Notes under the pieces: model-generated | Told to the model about the DNA's origin: nothing | The model's input: only the letters and a program-made list of their open reading frames with translations | Database searches by the model: none | Shown: one piece after another, positions 35,513-45,067 of the stretch | How the letters are laid out: each line of letters begins with the position of its first letter | Numbering within the stretch: the stretch's first letter is position 1 | Program-made: the position numbers and the translations under genes | Assembly (NCBI RefSeq): GCF_045063725.1 | Contig: NZ_CP173695.1 | DNA from: Sellimonas catena | GTDB taxonomy: Bacteria; Bacillota; Clostridia; Lachnospirales; Lachnospiraceae | Reading direction: 5' to 3' (one strand) | DNA length: 64,000 nucleotides

Positions 35513-37940
35513 CAACAACCTTGTCTGGAACAAGGACAATGAAGTGTTTGCTTATTATGAGCTGATACCGTATAACTATTCTTTCCTATCCGCAGAGCAG
35601 AAATTTATTGTGCATGACAGTTTTCGACAGCTTATCGCACAGTCCCGTGAGGGTAAAATTCATGCCTTGCAGATTGCCACGGAAAGCTCCATACGAAGTA
35701 TGCAGGAACAGTCAAAGAAACTGGTAACTGGAAAATTAAAGGAAGTTGCTTACCAGAAGATAGACGAACAGACCGAAGCGTTAGTATCTATGATTGGGGA
35801 CAATCAAGTGGACTACCGCTTTTTTCTTGGCTTTAAGCTCATGGTTACGGAAGAACAGCTCAATCTGAAGAACATCAAAAAATCGGCGTGGCTGACGTTC
35901 ACGGAATTTCTCCATGAAGTGAACCACACGCTGATGAATGATTTTGTTTCCATGCCGAATGATGAAATCAACCGTTACATGAAAATGGAAAAGTTACTGG
36001 AAAATAAAATCTCCCGTCGCTTTAAGGTGCGTCGCTTGGAAATCAACGATTTTGGGTATCTCATGGAACATCTTTACGGCAGGGACGGTATCGCCTATGA
36101 AGATTATGAGTATCAGCTACCAAAGAAAAAATTGAACAAAGAAACGCTGATAAAATACTACGACCTTATCCGTCCGACAAGGTGTGTGATTGAAGAAAGC
36201 CAGCGATATTTACGCTTGGAACATGAGGACAAGGAAAGTTATGTGTCCTATTTTACCGTCAATGCGATTGTCGGCGAGCTTGATTTTCCGTCAAGTGAAA
36301 TCTTCTATTTCCAGCAACAGCAATTCACATTCCCCGTTGATACTTCTATGAATGTAGAAATCGTGGAAAATCGAAAAGCATTAACGACAGTCCGCAACAA
36401 GAAAAAGGAATTGAAAGACCTTGACAATCACGCTTATCAAGCAGGAAGTGAAACCAGCTCAAATGTGGTGGACGCATTAGACAGCGTGGACGAACTGGAA
36501 ACGGACTTAGACCAGAGCAAAGAAAGTATGTATAAGTTAAGCTACGTGATACGGGTGTCTGCACCCGATCTTGACGAGCTGAAACGCCGTTGTGATGAAG
36601 TCAAGGACTTTTACGACGACCTCAATGTAAAGCTGGTGCGTCCTGCTGGGGATATGCTGGGGCTTCATTCTGAATTTTTACCTGCCAGCAAGCGATATAT
36701 CAACGACTATGTGCAGTATGTAAAATCAGACTTCTTGGCAGGGCTTGGCTTTGGAGCGACCCAGCAGTTAGGGGAAACTACGGGTATCTATATGGGCTAT
36801 TCCGTTGATACGGGAAGAAATGTGTACCTGCAACCGTCTTTAGCTTCGCAGGGCGTAAAAGGCACAGTTACAAATGCCCTTGCTTCTGCTTTTGTCGGTT
36901 CGCTTGGCGGTGGTAAGTCGTTCTGCAACAATCTTCTTGTGTATTATTCGGTGTTGTTTGGGGGACAAGCGGTTATCTTAGACCCAAAATCAGAGCGTGG
37001 CAACTGGAAAGAAACACTTCCAGAAATCGCCCATGAAATCAATATCGTAAATCTTACCAGCGACAAGGACAATGCAGGGCTTCTTGACCCGTTTGTGATT
37101 ATGAAGAATGTAAAAGACGCTGAAAGTCTGGCAATCGACATCTTGACATTCCTTACGGGTATTTCCTCTAGGGACGGCGAAAAATTCCCCGTACTTCGTA
37201 AAGCAGTTCGTTCCGTTACCCAGAGCGACAGTCGGGGGTTGCTCCATGTGATAGACGAGCTACGCCGTGAAGATACGCCCATATCAAGAAATATCGCAGA
37301 CCATATCGACAGCTTCACGGACTACGACTTTGCACATCTGCTGTTTTCGGACGGTACGGTAGAAAATGCTATCAGTCTGGATAACCAGCTCAATATCATT
37401 CAAGTAGCCGATCTTGTACTGCCAGATAAAGACACGACCTTTGAGGAATACACGACCATTGAATTATTGTCGGTGTCTATGCTAATTGTGATTAGTACCT
37501 TTGCCCTTGATTTTATCCATTCGGACAGAAGTATTTTTAAGATTGTAGATTTGGACGAAGCATGGGCGTTCTTAAATGTGGCACAAGGGGAAACCTTATC
37601 AAATAAGCTGGTTCGTGCTGGACGAGCTATGCAGGCAGGCGTTTATTTTGTTACACAATCTTCTGGTGACGTGTCAAAGGAAAGTCTGAAAAACAATATC
37701 GGCTTAAAATTCGCTTTCCGTTCTACTGACATCAACGAGATAAAGCAGACCTTAGAATTTTTCGGTATCGACAAGGACGACGAAAACAACCAGAAACGGC
37801 TTCGTGATTTGGAGAACGGACAATGCTTATTGCAGGACTTATACGGGCGTGTCGGTGTGGTGCAGATACACCCAGTCTTTGAAGAACTGCTACACGCCTT
37901 TGATACCAGACCGCCCGTACAGAGAAATGAGGTGGAGTGA
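35490..37940 (+). CDS. VirB4-type conjugation ATPase (TcpF, Tn916 orf16)
   Basis: An 816-residue ATPase that powers the mating channel. The N-terminal half is the VirB4 platform domain; the C-terminal motor has Walker A SLGGGKSFCNN (about 470) and Walker B FKIVDLDEAWAFL (about 686), then the arginine-finger region FVTQSSGDVSK. The size is normal for the family. It overlaps the upstream gene and shares TGATG with the downstream one. Confidence 0.93.
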   Translation: MFPIKYIDNNLVWNKDNEVFAYYELIPYNYSFLSAEQKFIVHDSFRQLIAQSREGKIHALQIATESSIRSMQEQSKKLVTGKLKEVAYQKIDEQTEALVSMIGDNQVDYRFFLGFKLMVTEEQLNLKNIKKSAWLTFTEFLHEVNHTLMNDFVSMPNDEINRYMKMEKLLENKISRRFKVRRLEINDFGYLMEHLYGRDGIAYEDYEYQLPKKKLNKETLIKYYDLIRPTRCVIEESQRYLRLEHEDKESYVSYFTVNAIVGELDFPSSEIFYFQQQQFTFPVDTSMNVEIVENRKALTTVRNKKKELKDLDNHAYQAGSETSSNVVDALDSVDELETDLDQSKESMYKLSYVIRVSAPDLDELKRRCDEVKDFYDDLNVKLVRPAGDMLGLHSEFLPASKRYINDYVQYVKSDFLAGLGFGATQQLGETTGIYMGYSVDTGRNVYLQPSLASQGVKGTVTNALASAFVGSLGGGKSFCNNLLVYYSVLFGGQAVILDPKSERGNWKETLPEIAHEINIVNLTSDKDNAGLLDPFVIMKNVKDAESLAIDILTFLTGISSRDGEKFPVLRKAVRSVTQSDSRGLLHVIDELRREDTPISRNIADHIDSFTDYDFAHLLFSDGTVENAISLDNQLNIIQVADLVLPDKDTTFEEYTTIELLSVSMLIVISTFALDFIHSDRSIFKIVDLDEAWAFLNVAQGETLSNKLVRAGRAMQAGVYFVTQSSGDVSKESLKNNIGLKFAFRSTDINEIKQTLEFFGIDKDDENNQKRLRDLENGQCLLQDLYGRVGVVQIHPVFEELLHAFDTRPPVQRNEVE

Positions 37941-40150
37941 TGAAAGAAAGGATAAAAGGTGCGTTCACAAAAAAGAAGATTTTCCACTTTCTCAAAATGG
38001 CTCTGTTCGTGGTGGCACTCTCCCTTATCCTGCTTTCACTTCTGGGGACGGTGGCTCATGCAACGGGGCTTGTGGACGATACCATAAACGCAGAAAATCT
38101 TTACTCAAAATATCCCCTTTCCAACTACCAGCTTGATTTTTATGTGGATAATAGCTGGTCGTGGTTGCCGTGGAACTGGCTGGACGGGATTGGAAAATCG
38201 GTGCAGTACGGGCTTTACTGCATTACCAACTTTGTCTGGACGATAAGCCTTTATTTAAGCAATGCTACGGGCTATGTGGTGCAGGAAGCCTATAAGCTGG
38301 ACTTCATTAACGATATGGCAGAGAGTATCGGGCAGAGCATACAGACCCTTGCAGGCGTAACACAGAACGGCTTTTCTTCTACGGGCTTTTATGTTGGTTT
38401 CCTGCTTCTCATTATCTTAGTGGTGGGACTTTATGTTGCCTATACGGGACTTATCAAACGGGAAACCAGCAAGGCACTTCACGCCGTTATCAACTTTGTA
38501 GTGGTGTTCGTACTGTCCGCTTCGTTTATCGCCTATGCTCCCGATTACATCAAGAAGATAAATGAATTTTCATCAGACATCAGCACCGCTTCTTTGGACT
38601 TGGGAACAAAAATCATGCTCCCAAACTCTGACAGCGTGGGCAAGGACAGCGTGGACTTGATACGGGACAGCTTATTTTCTATTCAAGTACAACAGCCGTG
38701 GCTACTTCTACAATTCGGTAACAGCAACGCAGAAGAAATCGGGGCAGACCGTGTGGTCGCTCTTGTATCGGCAAGTCCAGAGGACGAGGACGGGAAAACC
38801 AGAGAGGAAGTCGTGAAAACAGAAATCGAGGACAACGACAACAACAATCTGACGATACCGCAGGTTGTAAACCGTTTAGGCATGGTGTTCTTCCTACTGT
38901 TCTTCAATTTAGGGATAACAATATTTGTATTCTTACTTACGGGCATGATGTTGTTCAGCCAGATACTTTTTATTATCTTTGCAATGTTTTTACCTATCAG
39001 TTTTCTACTTTCCATGATACCGAGCTATGAAAGCATGGCAAAGCAGGCAATCGTGAGGGTGTTTAATACCATTATGACACGGGCAGGAATAACGCTCATT
39101 GTAACGGTGGCGTTCAGTATTTCCAGTATGTTTTATAACATATCCACAGACTATCCATTTTTCATGGTGGCGTTTTTGCAGATAGTATGTTTCGCTGGTA
39201 TCTACATGAAGCTGGGCGATTTAATGAGTATGTTCTCTTTGAACGCTAATGACAGTCAAAGCATGGGACGAAGAATTTTCCGCAGACCGTATCTGTTTAT
39301 GCGACATAGGGCTAGGCGTATGGAACACCGTATTGCAAGGGCGGTAAGTGCTGGCGGTATTTCGGGCGGTGTCGCTGGTGCGGTGGCTGGAAGTGCCGTT
39401 GCTGGAAAACGAGCTGAAAGAAAAAATACAGCTTCTAAAGAAAATCGGGGCAATATCACTTCCAGCATGGGACAGCGTGCAGGCTCAAAGGTGGGTGCTG
39501 TCTTAGATACGAAAAATAAAGTGAAAGACAAGGCAAACGCTGTCAAAGAAAACATCAAGGATATGCCGACGCAAACCGCTTATGCGGTGTATTCCGCAAA
39601 GGAAAAGGCAAAGTCCAGCGTGTCTGACTTTAAGCGTGGCATGGTGCAGGAACAGAAGTCCAGACAGACGGGACGATTGGAAAAGCAGGAACAGCATAGA
39701 CAAAATATCGCTGACAAGCGTATGGAGCTTCAAAAAGCACAAGAAGCTAGGCAGGCACAGCGAAAGGCTGACAGATCAGCGACAACGGGAGCTACCCGTC
39801 CCCATGAGCGACCAGCCACAGCTTCAACCATTCCAAAGCCGAGTACAGAAAAAACGCAGGAAATCAAACGCCCTGCCACAGCGACCACTTCAAAAGCAAG
39901 CGAGCCAGTCAAGACAAGCGTTATCAAAGAGCGTCCGCTATCTTCTGGTGCTTCTGATAGAAAAGCAACCCAGCTTACACAGCAAGTACATAGGCAGAAT
40001 GTAGAAAAAGTAGTATTGCAGGAAACACGCCAGAATTACACCAAAGACCGCAGGAAAAAGGTTCAGCAGACCCATAGCGTCCAGAAGAACCAACAGACCA
40101 TAGAGAAAAGCCGTAATCTTGTAACGAAGAAAGGACAGAAGAAAAAATGA
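37940..40150 (+). CDS. Polytopic conjugation channel protein (VirB6/TrbL-like, Tn916 orf15)
   Basis: A 736-residue protein with an N-terminal signal-like helix, about seven membrane helices within the first 430 residues (for example GFYVGFLLLIILVVGLYVAY, LGITIFVFLLTGMMLF, FNTIMTRAGITLIVTVAF), and a long hydrophilic, basic C-terminal region of about 270 residues rich in Lys, Gln and Arg, with repeat-like QKSRQTGRLEKQEQHRQN. It forms the inner membrane channel. ATG 37940 overlaps the VirB4 stop. Confidence 0.88.
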   Translation: MKERIKGAFTKKKIFHFLKMALFVVALSLILLSLLGTVAHATGLVDDTINAENLYSKYPLSNYQLDFYVDNSWSWLPWNWLDGIGKSVQYGLYCITNFVWTISLYLSNATGYVVQEAYKLDFINDMAESIGQSIQTLAGVTQNGFSSTGFYVGFLLLIILVVGLYVAYTGLIKRETSKALHAVINFVVVFVLSASFIAYAPDYIKKINEFSSDISTASLDLGTKIMLPNSDSVGKDSVDLIRDSLFSIQVQQPWLLLQFGNSNAEEIGADRVVALVSASPEDEDGKTREEVVKTEIEDNDNNNLTIPQVVNRLGMVFFLLFFNLGITIFVFLLTGMMLFSQILFIIFAMFLPISFLLSMIPSYESMAKQAIVRVFNTIMTRAGITLIVTVAFSISSMFYNISTDYPFFMVAFLQIVCFAGIYMKLGDLMSMFSLNANDSQSMGRRIFRRPYLFMRHRARRMEHRIARAVSAGGISGGVAGAVAGSAVAGKRAERKNTASKENRGNITSSMGQRAGSKVGAVLDTKNKVKDKANAVKENIKDMPTQTAYAVYSAKEKAKSSVSDFKRGMVQEQKSRQTGRLEKQEQHRQNIADKRMELQKAQEARQAQRKADRSATTGATRPHERPATASTIPKPSTEKTQEIKRPATATTSKASEPVKTSVIKERPLSSGASDRKATQLTQQVHRQNVEKVVLQETRQNYTKDRRKKVQQTHSVQKNQQTIEKSRNLVTKKGQKKK

Positions 40151-41154
40151 AACTGAAACATATCGCTCTTATTGGCAGTCTGTTTCCTATCCTCTTTTCT
40201 CTGGTGCTTTTCTTTGGTGTCCTCATTAGTGCGGACAGCGACGATGAGAACAGCAATTTTTCTTCTGGCATTACGGGTATGAACCTATCCGCAGAAGTCT
40301 TGAAACATCAGCCTATGGTGGAAAAATACGCCAAAGAATACGGTATTTCCGAGTATGTCAATGTATTGTTGGCTATCATTCAAGTAGAAAGTGGCGGTAC
40401 GGCAGTAGATGTTATGCAGAGTTCGGAAAGTCTTGGTTTACCGCCTAACTCTTTAGATACAGAAAGCTCAATCAAGCAGGGGTGTAAATATTTTGCGTCC
40501 CTGCTTTCTTCCTGCAAAAATCAAGGTATCGACGATTTGAATGTAGCGATACAGTCCTATAATTATGGCGGTGGCTATGTGGGATATGTGGCAGGAAAAG
40601 GAAAGAAACATACATACAATCTTGCAGAGAGCTTCGCTCGTGAGAAATCGGGTGGAAAGAAAGTAACCTATACGAACCCGATAGCCGTTGCGAAGAATGG
40701 GGGCTGGCGGTATGGCTATGGAAATATGTTCTATGTGGAATTAGTCAATCAGTATTTAGCTGTACCGCAGGTATCAGGAGAACTGGCACAAAAGGTAATG
40801 AATGAAGCGTTGAAATATCAAGGCTGGAAATATGTGTATGGTGGCAGTAACCCGAACACTTCCTTTGATTGTAGCGGACTTGTGCAATGGTGCTATGGAA
40901 AAGCTGGTATCTCTTTACCGAGAACGGCACAGGCACAGTATGACGCTACCCAACATCTTCCACTCTCGCAGGCAAAGGCTGGGGACTTGGTATTTTTCCA
41001 TTCCACCTATAACGCTGGAAGTTATGTAACACACGTCGGTATTCTTGTTTCGCCGACACAGATGTACCATGCAGGCGACCCGATAGGATATGCAGACCTA
41101 AGCAGTAGTTACTGGCAACAGCACTTAATCGGTGCAGGACGAGTAAAACAATAG
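40147..41154 (+). CDS. Bifunctional cell-wall hydrolase (lysozyme-like plus NlpC/P60; CwlT/Tn916 orf14)
   Basis: A 335-residue exported enzyme that opens peptidoglycan for the mating channel. It has one N-terminal membrane helix, a lysozyme-like domain with the catalytic Glu region LAIIQVESGG (about residue 80), and a C-terminal NlpC/P60 endopeptidase with the Cys in FDCSGLVQW (about 242), His in VTHVGIL and the third residue in the following strand. It overlaps the upstream gene by four bases (ATGA). Confidence 0.93.
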   Translation: MKLKHIALIGSLFPILFSLVLFFGVLISADSDDENSNFSSGITGMNLSAEVLKHQPMVEKYAKEYGISEYVNVLLAIIQVESGGTAVDVMQSSESLGLPPNSLDTESSIKQGCKYFASLLSSCKNQGIDDLNVAIQSYNYGGGYVGYVAGKGKKHTYNLAESFAREKSGGKKVTYTNPIAVAKNGGWRYGYGNMFYVELVNQYLAVPQVSGELAQKVMNEALKYQGWKYVYGGSNPNTSFDCSGLVQWCYGKAGISLPRTAQAQYDATQHLPLSQAKAGDLVFFHSTYNAGSYVTHVGILVSPTQMYHAGDPIGYADLSSSYWQQHLIGAGRVKQ

Positions 41155-41169
41155 AAAGGACTTGAAAAT

Positions 41170-42081
41170 ATGTTTAAGAAGAATAAGAAACAGACAGAAA
41201 CTCTCAAAGAACCAAAAGAAAAAAAGGTGCGTACTGTCAAGGTAGGTACACATAAGAAAACCGTGATTGCGTTGTGGGTGGTGCTTATCGCAAGCGTGAG
41301 TTTTGGGGGGTATAAGAATTTTACGGCTATCGACCAGCACACGACCCATGAAAAAGAAATCATTGAACTTCGCTTGCAGGACACCAACGGGATAGAAAAT
41401 TTCGTGAAGAACTTTGCGAAGTCTTATTACACGTGGAATAACAGCAAAGAAGCGATTGAAGCAAGGACGCAGGCAATCAGCAGTTATCTGACAAAGGAAT
41501 TGCAGGACTTGAATGTTGATACAATCAGAACGGATATACCAACCAGCTCCACAGTTACAGATGTGATTATCTGGTATATCGAGCAATCGGGAACGGACAC
41601 TTTTTCTGCTACCTACGAAGTAGATCAGCAGATAAAAGAGGGAGAACAGACAAGCAATGTGAAAGCGACCTATATAGTAAAAGTCCATGTAGACGCTGAC
41701 GGGGATATGGTAATCATTCAGAACCCTACTCTTGCACCAGCAATCGAAAAATCAGACTATGAGCCTAAGACACCAGAAGCAGACGCAAGCGTAGACGCTG
41801 ATACCGTCAATGACGCTACCGCATTTCTGGAAACATTCTTTAAGCTGTATCCAACAGCCACAGAAAAAGAACTTGCCTATTATGTAACGGGAAATGTGCT
41901 TGAACCTATCGGCAGGGACTATCTTTATTCTGAACTGGTAAACCCTATCTTTACAAAGGACGGGGATAATGTGAAAGTCAAGGTTGCCGTGAAATTCCTT
42001 GATAATCAAACAAAGGGGACGCAGGTATCGCAATATGAGCTTGTACTACATAAGGATAGCAACTGGAAGATTGTAGGATAA
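41170..42081 (+). CDS. TcpC-family conjugation protein (Tn916 orf13)
   Basis: A 303-residue protein with a basic N-terminus, one membrane helix (TVIALWVVLIASVSFGGY) and an extracytoplasmic part with two NTF2-like domains (NGIENFVKNFAKSYYTWNN; ATAFLETFFKLYPTATEKELAYY). In VirB8-type role it scaffolds the channel. Last core transfer gene; a terminator follows. Confidence 0.9.
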   Translation: MFKKNKKQTETLKEPKEKKVRTVKVGTHKKTVIALWVVLIASVSFGGYKNFTAIDQHTTHEKEIIELRLQDTNGIENFVKNFAKSYYTWNNSKEAIEARTQAISSYLTKELQDLNVDTIRTDIPTSSTVTDVIIWYIEQSGTDTFSATYEVDQQIKEGEQTSNVKATYIVKVHVDADGDMVIIQNPTLAPAIEKSDYEPKTPEADASVDADTVNDATAFLETFFKLYPTATEKELAYYVTGNVLEPIGRDYLYSELVNPIFTKDGDNVKVKVAVKFLDNQTKGTQVSQYELVLHKDSNWKIVG

Positions 42082-42090
42082 ATGATAATA

Positions 42091-42126
42091 AAGCGTGTAT
42101 TTCAGTACAGATTTACACGCTTTTTC
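42091..42126 (+). terminator. Terminator after the conjugation operon
   Basis: Perfect stem AAGCGTGTA / TACACGCTT with 14-base loop and trailing T-run. It marks the border between the core transfer operon and the AT-rich cargo. Confidence 0.8.
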
Positions 42127-42207
42127 TATATGGCATAATCATAAATTCCACACAAAAAGTAAGAAATATGTTATAATAAGCTGAAATTATAATAAGGCGG
42201 TGGCTAA

Positions 42208-42432
42208 ATGGCAAAACAAAAGTATTCTTTTGACAGCAAGATACACATTTATAGAGCTACAAAACGAATGAGCCAGCAAGAACTCGCTGACCTTGTTGGA
42301 GTATCTCGGCAAACGATAATACAGCTTGAAAGAAACCGATACAATCCGTCCATGTTGTTAGCATATAGTATTGCGAAAGTATTTGATGTAGCGATTGAAG
42401 ATTTATTTGACTTTGAGGAGGCAGAAAAATGA
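42208..42432 (+). CDS. XRE-family transcription regulator, cargo module
   Basis: A 74-residue helix-turn-helix protein (MSQQELADLVGVSRQTIIQLERN, AKVFDVAIEDLFDFE). ATG 42208 is preceded by AAGGCGG, and TATAAT lies at 42172-42177. It resembles the short Xre repressors often paired with a small membrane protein, and it overlaps such a gene by four bases (ATGA). Confidence 0.85.
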   Translation: MAKQKYSFDSKIHIYRATKRMSQQELADLVGVSRQTIIQLERNRYNPSMLLAYSIAKVFDVAIEDLFDFEEAEK

Positions 42433-42746
42433 TTGAGTGGATAACGCTTTTATTAGACAGCAAATTTTTAATGCGAGCAAATGGAATACTCGGCTTTTTG
42501 CTTTTGGGCTTCTTTGTATTCTTCTATTTTTCAAAAGAAGGACGAGATGAAAGAGGTCGAGGACTTATTGCTACTGCTTCGTTAATCGCTTTTGTTGCCT
42601 TGTTCTTCCTTTTGAATATTGTGGCAAATAATTTAAGTTGGCTTATGGATAACCATGTTAGGTTAATGAATGGTTTACAGTTATCGTACACCCTATTTCT
42701 ATTTATTGCTGATATTGCATTGTTGATTTTAAGGAAAATCAAATAG
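42429..42746 (+). CDS. Small membrane protein paired with the XRE regulator
   Basis: A 105-residue protein with three hydrophobic helices (NGILGFLLLGFFVFFYF; ASLIAFVALFFLLNIV; TLFLFIADIALLIL). It overlaps the regulator gene, so they are co-translated. The function is not recognised; similar pairs occur in bacteriocin immunity or sensing modules. Confidence 0.65.
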   Translation: MIEWITLLLDSKFLMRANGILGFLLLGFFVFFYFSKEGRDERGRGLIATASLIAFVALFFLLNIVANNLSWLMDNHVRLMNGLQLSYTLFLFIADIALLILRKIK

Positions 42747-42901
42747 TTTTGAAAAAAGTTAATTTCGCCACGTTTACAACATTTCAGATAAGCGTGGTTG
42801 ATTTTTTACTTTTGATGTAAGAAATACTTTATAATTAGATTGAAAAGTATTACAATAAAAGAGGGAGAGAACTTCCAACAATTTTGAAAGGAGTTGCGAT
42901 T

Positions 42902-43222
42902 ATGGCAGACAAACATTTAACAGAAAATTTAAAAGGAAATTATTTTTCAAGCGAAAGAAAAGACATGACATTTTTAAAAGGCATTACTTTAGTTGCGTTA
43001 CTTCCCATTTGGGCTGGATATGCTTTTGCCCTTTATAATGGAGATAGCAACAATTTGTCAAATTATTCTTTATTGATTTTAGCGTTTTCTGCAATGAATT
43101 TTAATGCTATATGCGGAGTAGAAAAAATAGAAAACAAAGTCTTGAATTTGGTTGCTAAGTTGGACGGTGTTTTATTTTTCGTTTGGGTATTTGTAACTAT
43201 TATTCAATTACTTTTAAAATAA
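42902..43222 (+). CDS. Small membrane protein, unknown function
   Basis: A 106-residue protein with three hydrophobic segments (ITLVALLPIWAGYAFAL, YSLLILAFSAMNFNAI, GVLFFVWVFVTIIQLLL). ATG 42902 follows AAAGGAG. Not recognised. Confidence 0.6.
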   Translation: MADKHLTENLKGNYFSSERKDMTFLKGITLVALLPIWAGYAFALYNGDSNNLSNYSLLILAFSAMNFNAICGVEKIENKVLNLVAKLDGVLFFVWVFVTIIQLLLK

Positions 43223-43241
43223 ATGGGAAAGGTGTTGTATT

Positions 43242-43466
43242 ATGGCTATCTTAAAAAAAAGAGATATAAAAAAAGCATTGAAAGCAGGAGCAAAAGCTGG
43301 CGGTGTATCATTGGCTGATGTTCGGGCTGATATAGAAGCGACGATTGATGAAGCTATGAACAGCACCGACCCAGAAGTGCAGGCGAATTTCAAAAGGTAT
43401 TTTGGAAATAAACGCCCTACGGCAGAAGAATATATTTATACGATTACCAAAAAGACAAAGATTTAA
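43242..43466 (+). CDS. Small protein with Spo0A C-terminal-like pattern, unknown function
   Basis: A 74-residue soluble protein (KKALKAGAKAGGVSLADVR, IEATIDEAMNSTDPEVQANFK, KRPTAEEYIYTI). I associate this pattern with small proteins annotated as Spo0A C-terminal-domain-like in Lachnospiraceae, but the link is weak. It ends at a strong hairpin. Confidence 0.5.
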   Translation: MAILKKRDIKKALKAGAKAGGVSLADVRADIEATIDEAMNSTDPEVQANFKRYFGNKRPTAEEYIYTITKKTKI

Positions 43467-43471
43467 GAAAA

Positions 43472-43520
43472 GGAAAAAGGCTTACGTACATGATTGATCA
43501 CGCAAGCCTTTTTCCTTTTC
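43472..43520 (+). terminator. Terminator before the immunity transporter
   Basis: Stem GGAAAAAGGCTT / AAGCCTTTTTCC with a 20-base loop, then TTTTC. Confidence 0.75.
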
Positions 43521-43610
43521 AGTTACAATTTAATTATAAATGTGTTTTATATTATAAATGCTTAGAAATGGCTAAGAAATTTCAAAATATAGTAGAAAGG
43601 CGGAAAAAAT

Positions 43611-44315
43611 ATGGATTATGTTTTAGAAACAAGAGGATTAGAAAAAAAGATTAAAAATGAAAACATTATAAAAGGAATTTCTTTGAAAGTACCAAAAGGA
43701 GAAACTTATGGTTTATTAGGTCCTAATGGAGCAGGTAAAAGTACAACTATGAAACTCCTTTGCGGACTGTTAAAGGCTAGTAGTGGAGAAATTATTTTTG
43801 ATGGAAAGAAATGGTCAAAAGATACTTTAAATAAAATAGGTGTTTTAATTGAAAATCCTGCAATTTATGGAAATTTAACTGCGAGAGAAAATATGAAAAT
43901 TCATGCTTGTATGTTAGGAGTATCAGAAAGTGAAGTAAAACGTGTTCTGACATTGTTAAAAATGGATAAAACCGGAAAGAAAAAAGTCTCAAATTTTTCT
44001 CTCGGTATGAAACAACGTTTAGGAATTGCAATAGCTCTTTTAGGCAATCCCAGTCTAGTTATTCTAGATGAACCAACGAATGGATTAGACCCGATTGGTA
44101 TTCAAGAATTAAGAGATTTAATAAAAAGGTTAAATGAAAGTGGGATTACAGTTTTAGTTTCCAGCCATAATCTTGCAGAAATTCAACACATAGCGTCTTA
44201 TGTAGGAATTATCATAAATGGAAAATTAAAATATGAGGGAAAAGTGAATAACAATGACAATTTAGAAAATATCTTTATGAATGTTACTAGAGAGGAGGAA
44301 TATTCTTATGTATAG
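43611..44315 (+). CDS. Lantibiotic-immunity-type ABC ATPase (LanF/CprA-like)
   Basis: A 234-residue ATPase: Walker A GPNGAGKST (about 38), signature FSLGMKQRLGIA (about 130, SLGMK in place of LSGGQ as in this subfamily), Walker B LVILDEPTNGLDP (about 150), and the E-loop variant ENPAIYGNLTARENM typical of NisF/SpaF/MutF and CprA. It energises removal of peptide antibiotics from the membrane. It overlaps the first permease gene by 8 bp. The base composition is AT-rich. Confidence 0.9.
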   Translation: MDYVLETRGLEKKIKNENIIKGISLKVPKGETYGLLGPNGAGKSTTMKLLCGLLKASSGEIIFDGKKWSKDTLNKIGVLIENPAIYGNLTARENMKIHACMLGVSESEVKRVLTLLKMDKTGKKKVSNFSLGMKQRLGIAIALLGNPSLVILDEPTNGLDPIGIQELRDLIKRLNESGITVLVSSHNLAEIQHIASYVGIIINGKLKYEGKVNNNDNLENIFMNVTREEEYSYV

Positions 44316-45066
44316 ATTATTTCGTTCAGAATTATTAAAATCGAAGCGAACATTGCTTAGACCAACTCTTTTTATAGGAGCTGTAATATTTTCTGTTTTG
44401 CTGATGATAGTTGCAAATTTAGCACCTGATGCTTTAGAAAAATCATGGGAACATTATACAAAGATGATTTTCAATATGTGGACAATATCATTCAATACAT
44501 TAGGAATTTCATTGCTATGTATATTAACAGAATATACAGAAAAGAAAAATAATACCTATCGTTCGATTTATGTAGAAGCACGTTCAACGAAAAGGGTTTG
44601 GATAGCAAAATTATTTGCTTTGGCATTTTATTCATTTATGACCACTGCTCTATTGACTATTTTTGTTTGTATTTTAGCATTACTTAATCATCTTGGGATA
44701 AATACGATAATCTCTGTGTTGGAAATGGGTGGTATAACATGGCTAACATCTTTACCTATTATTCCCATTGCTTTGTTTTGTGCGCATAACTTTAAAACTG
44801 TGGGAGCATTGGGAATAGGCTTTTTGGGATTTATTTCAGCACCTATCATGGCACCAGAGAATTATTGGATATTTAATCCATACAGTTATGGTGTAAGAGG
44901 TGTTGTACCTATTACCAAAATTCACCCAAATGGAATTGTTTTAGAAAATACAAGTGAGTTATTAAACACACATACAATTATAGTAGCTATATTATTAGCT
45001 CTTATATGTTTTGCAATATTTACGTTGGTAACATCATTCATTTTTTCGCAAAGAGAGGGAAATTAA
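44308..45066 (+). CDS. Lantibiotic-immunity ABC permease (LanE/MutE-like)
   Basis: A 252-residue protein with six membrane helices (for example LFIGAVIFSVLLMIVANLA, FYSFMTTALLTIFVCILAL, IIVAILLALICFAIFTLV). ATG 44308 is used because AGAGGAGG precedes it; the frame extends upstream. Size and position match the first permease of LanFEG systems. Confidence 0.85.
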   Translation: MYRLFRSELLKSKRTLLRPTLFIGAVIFSVLLMIVANLAPDALEKSWEHYTKMIFNMWTISFNTLGISLLCILTEYTEKKNNTYRSIYVEARSTKRVWIAKLFALAFYSFMTTALLTIFVCILALLNHLGINTIISVLEMGGITWLTSLPIIPIALFCAHNFKTVGALGIGFLGFISAPIMAPENYWIFNPYSYGVRGVVPITKIHPNGIVLENTSELLNTHTIIVAILLALICFAIFTLVTSFIFSQREGN

Positions 45067-45067
45067 A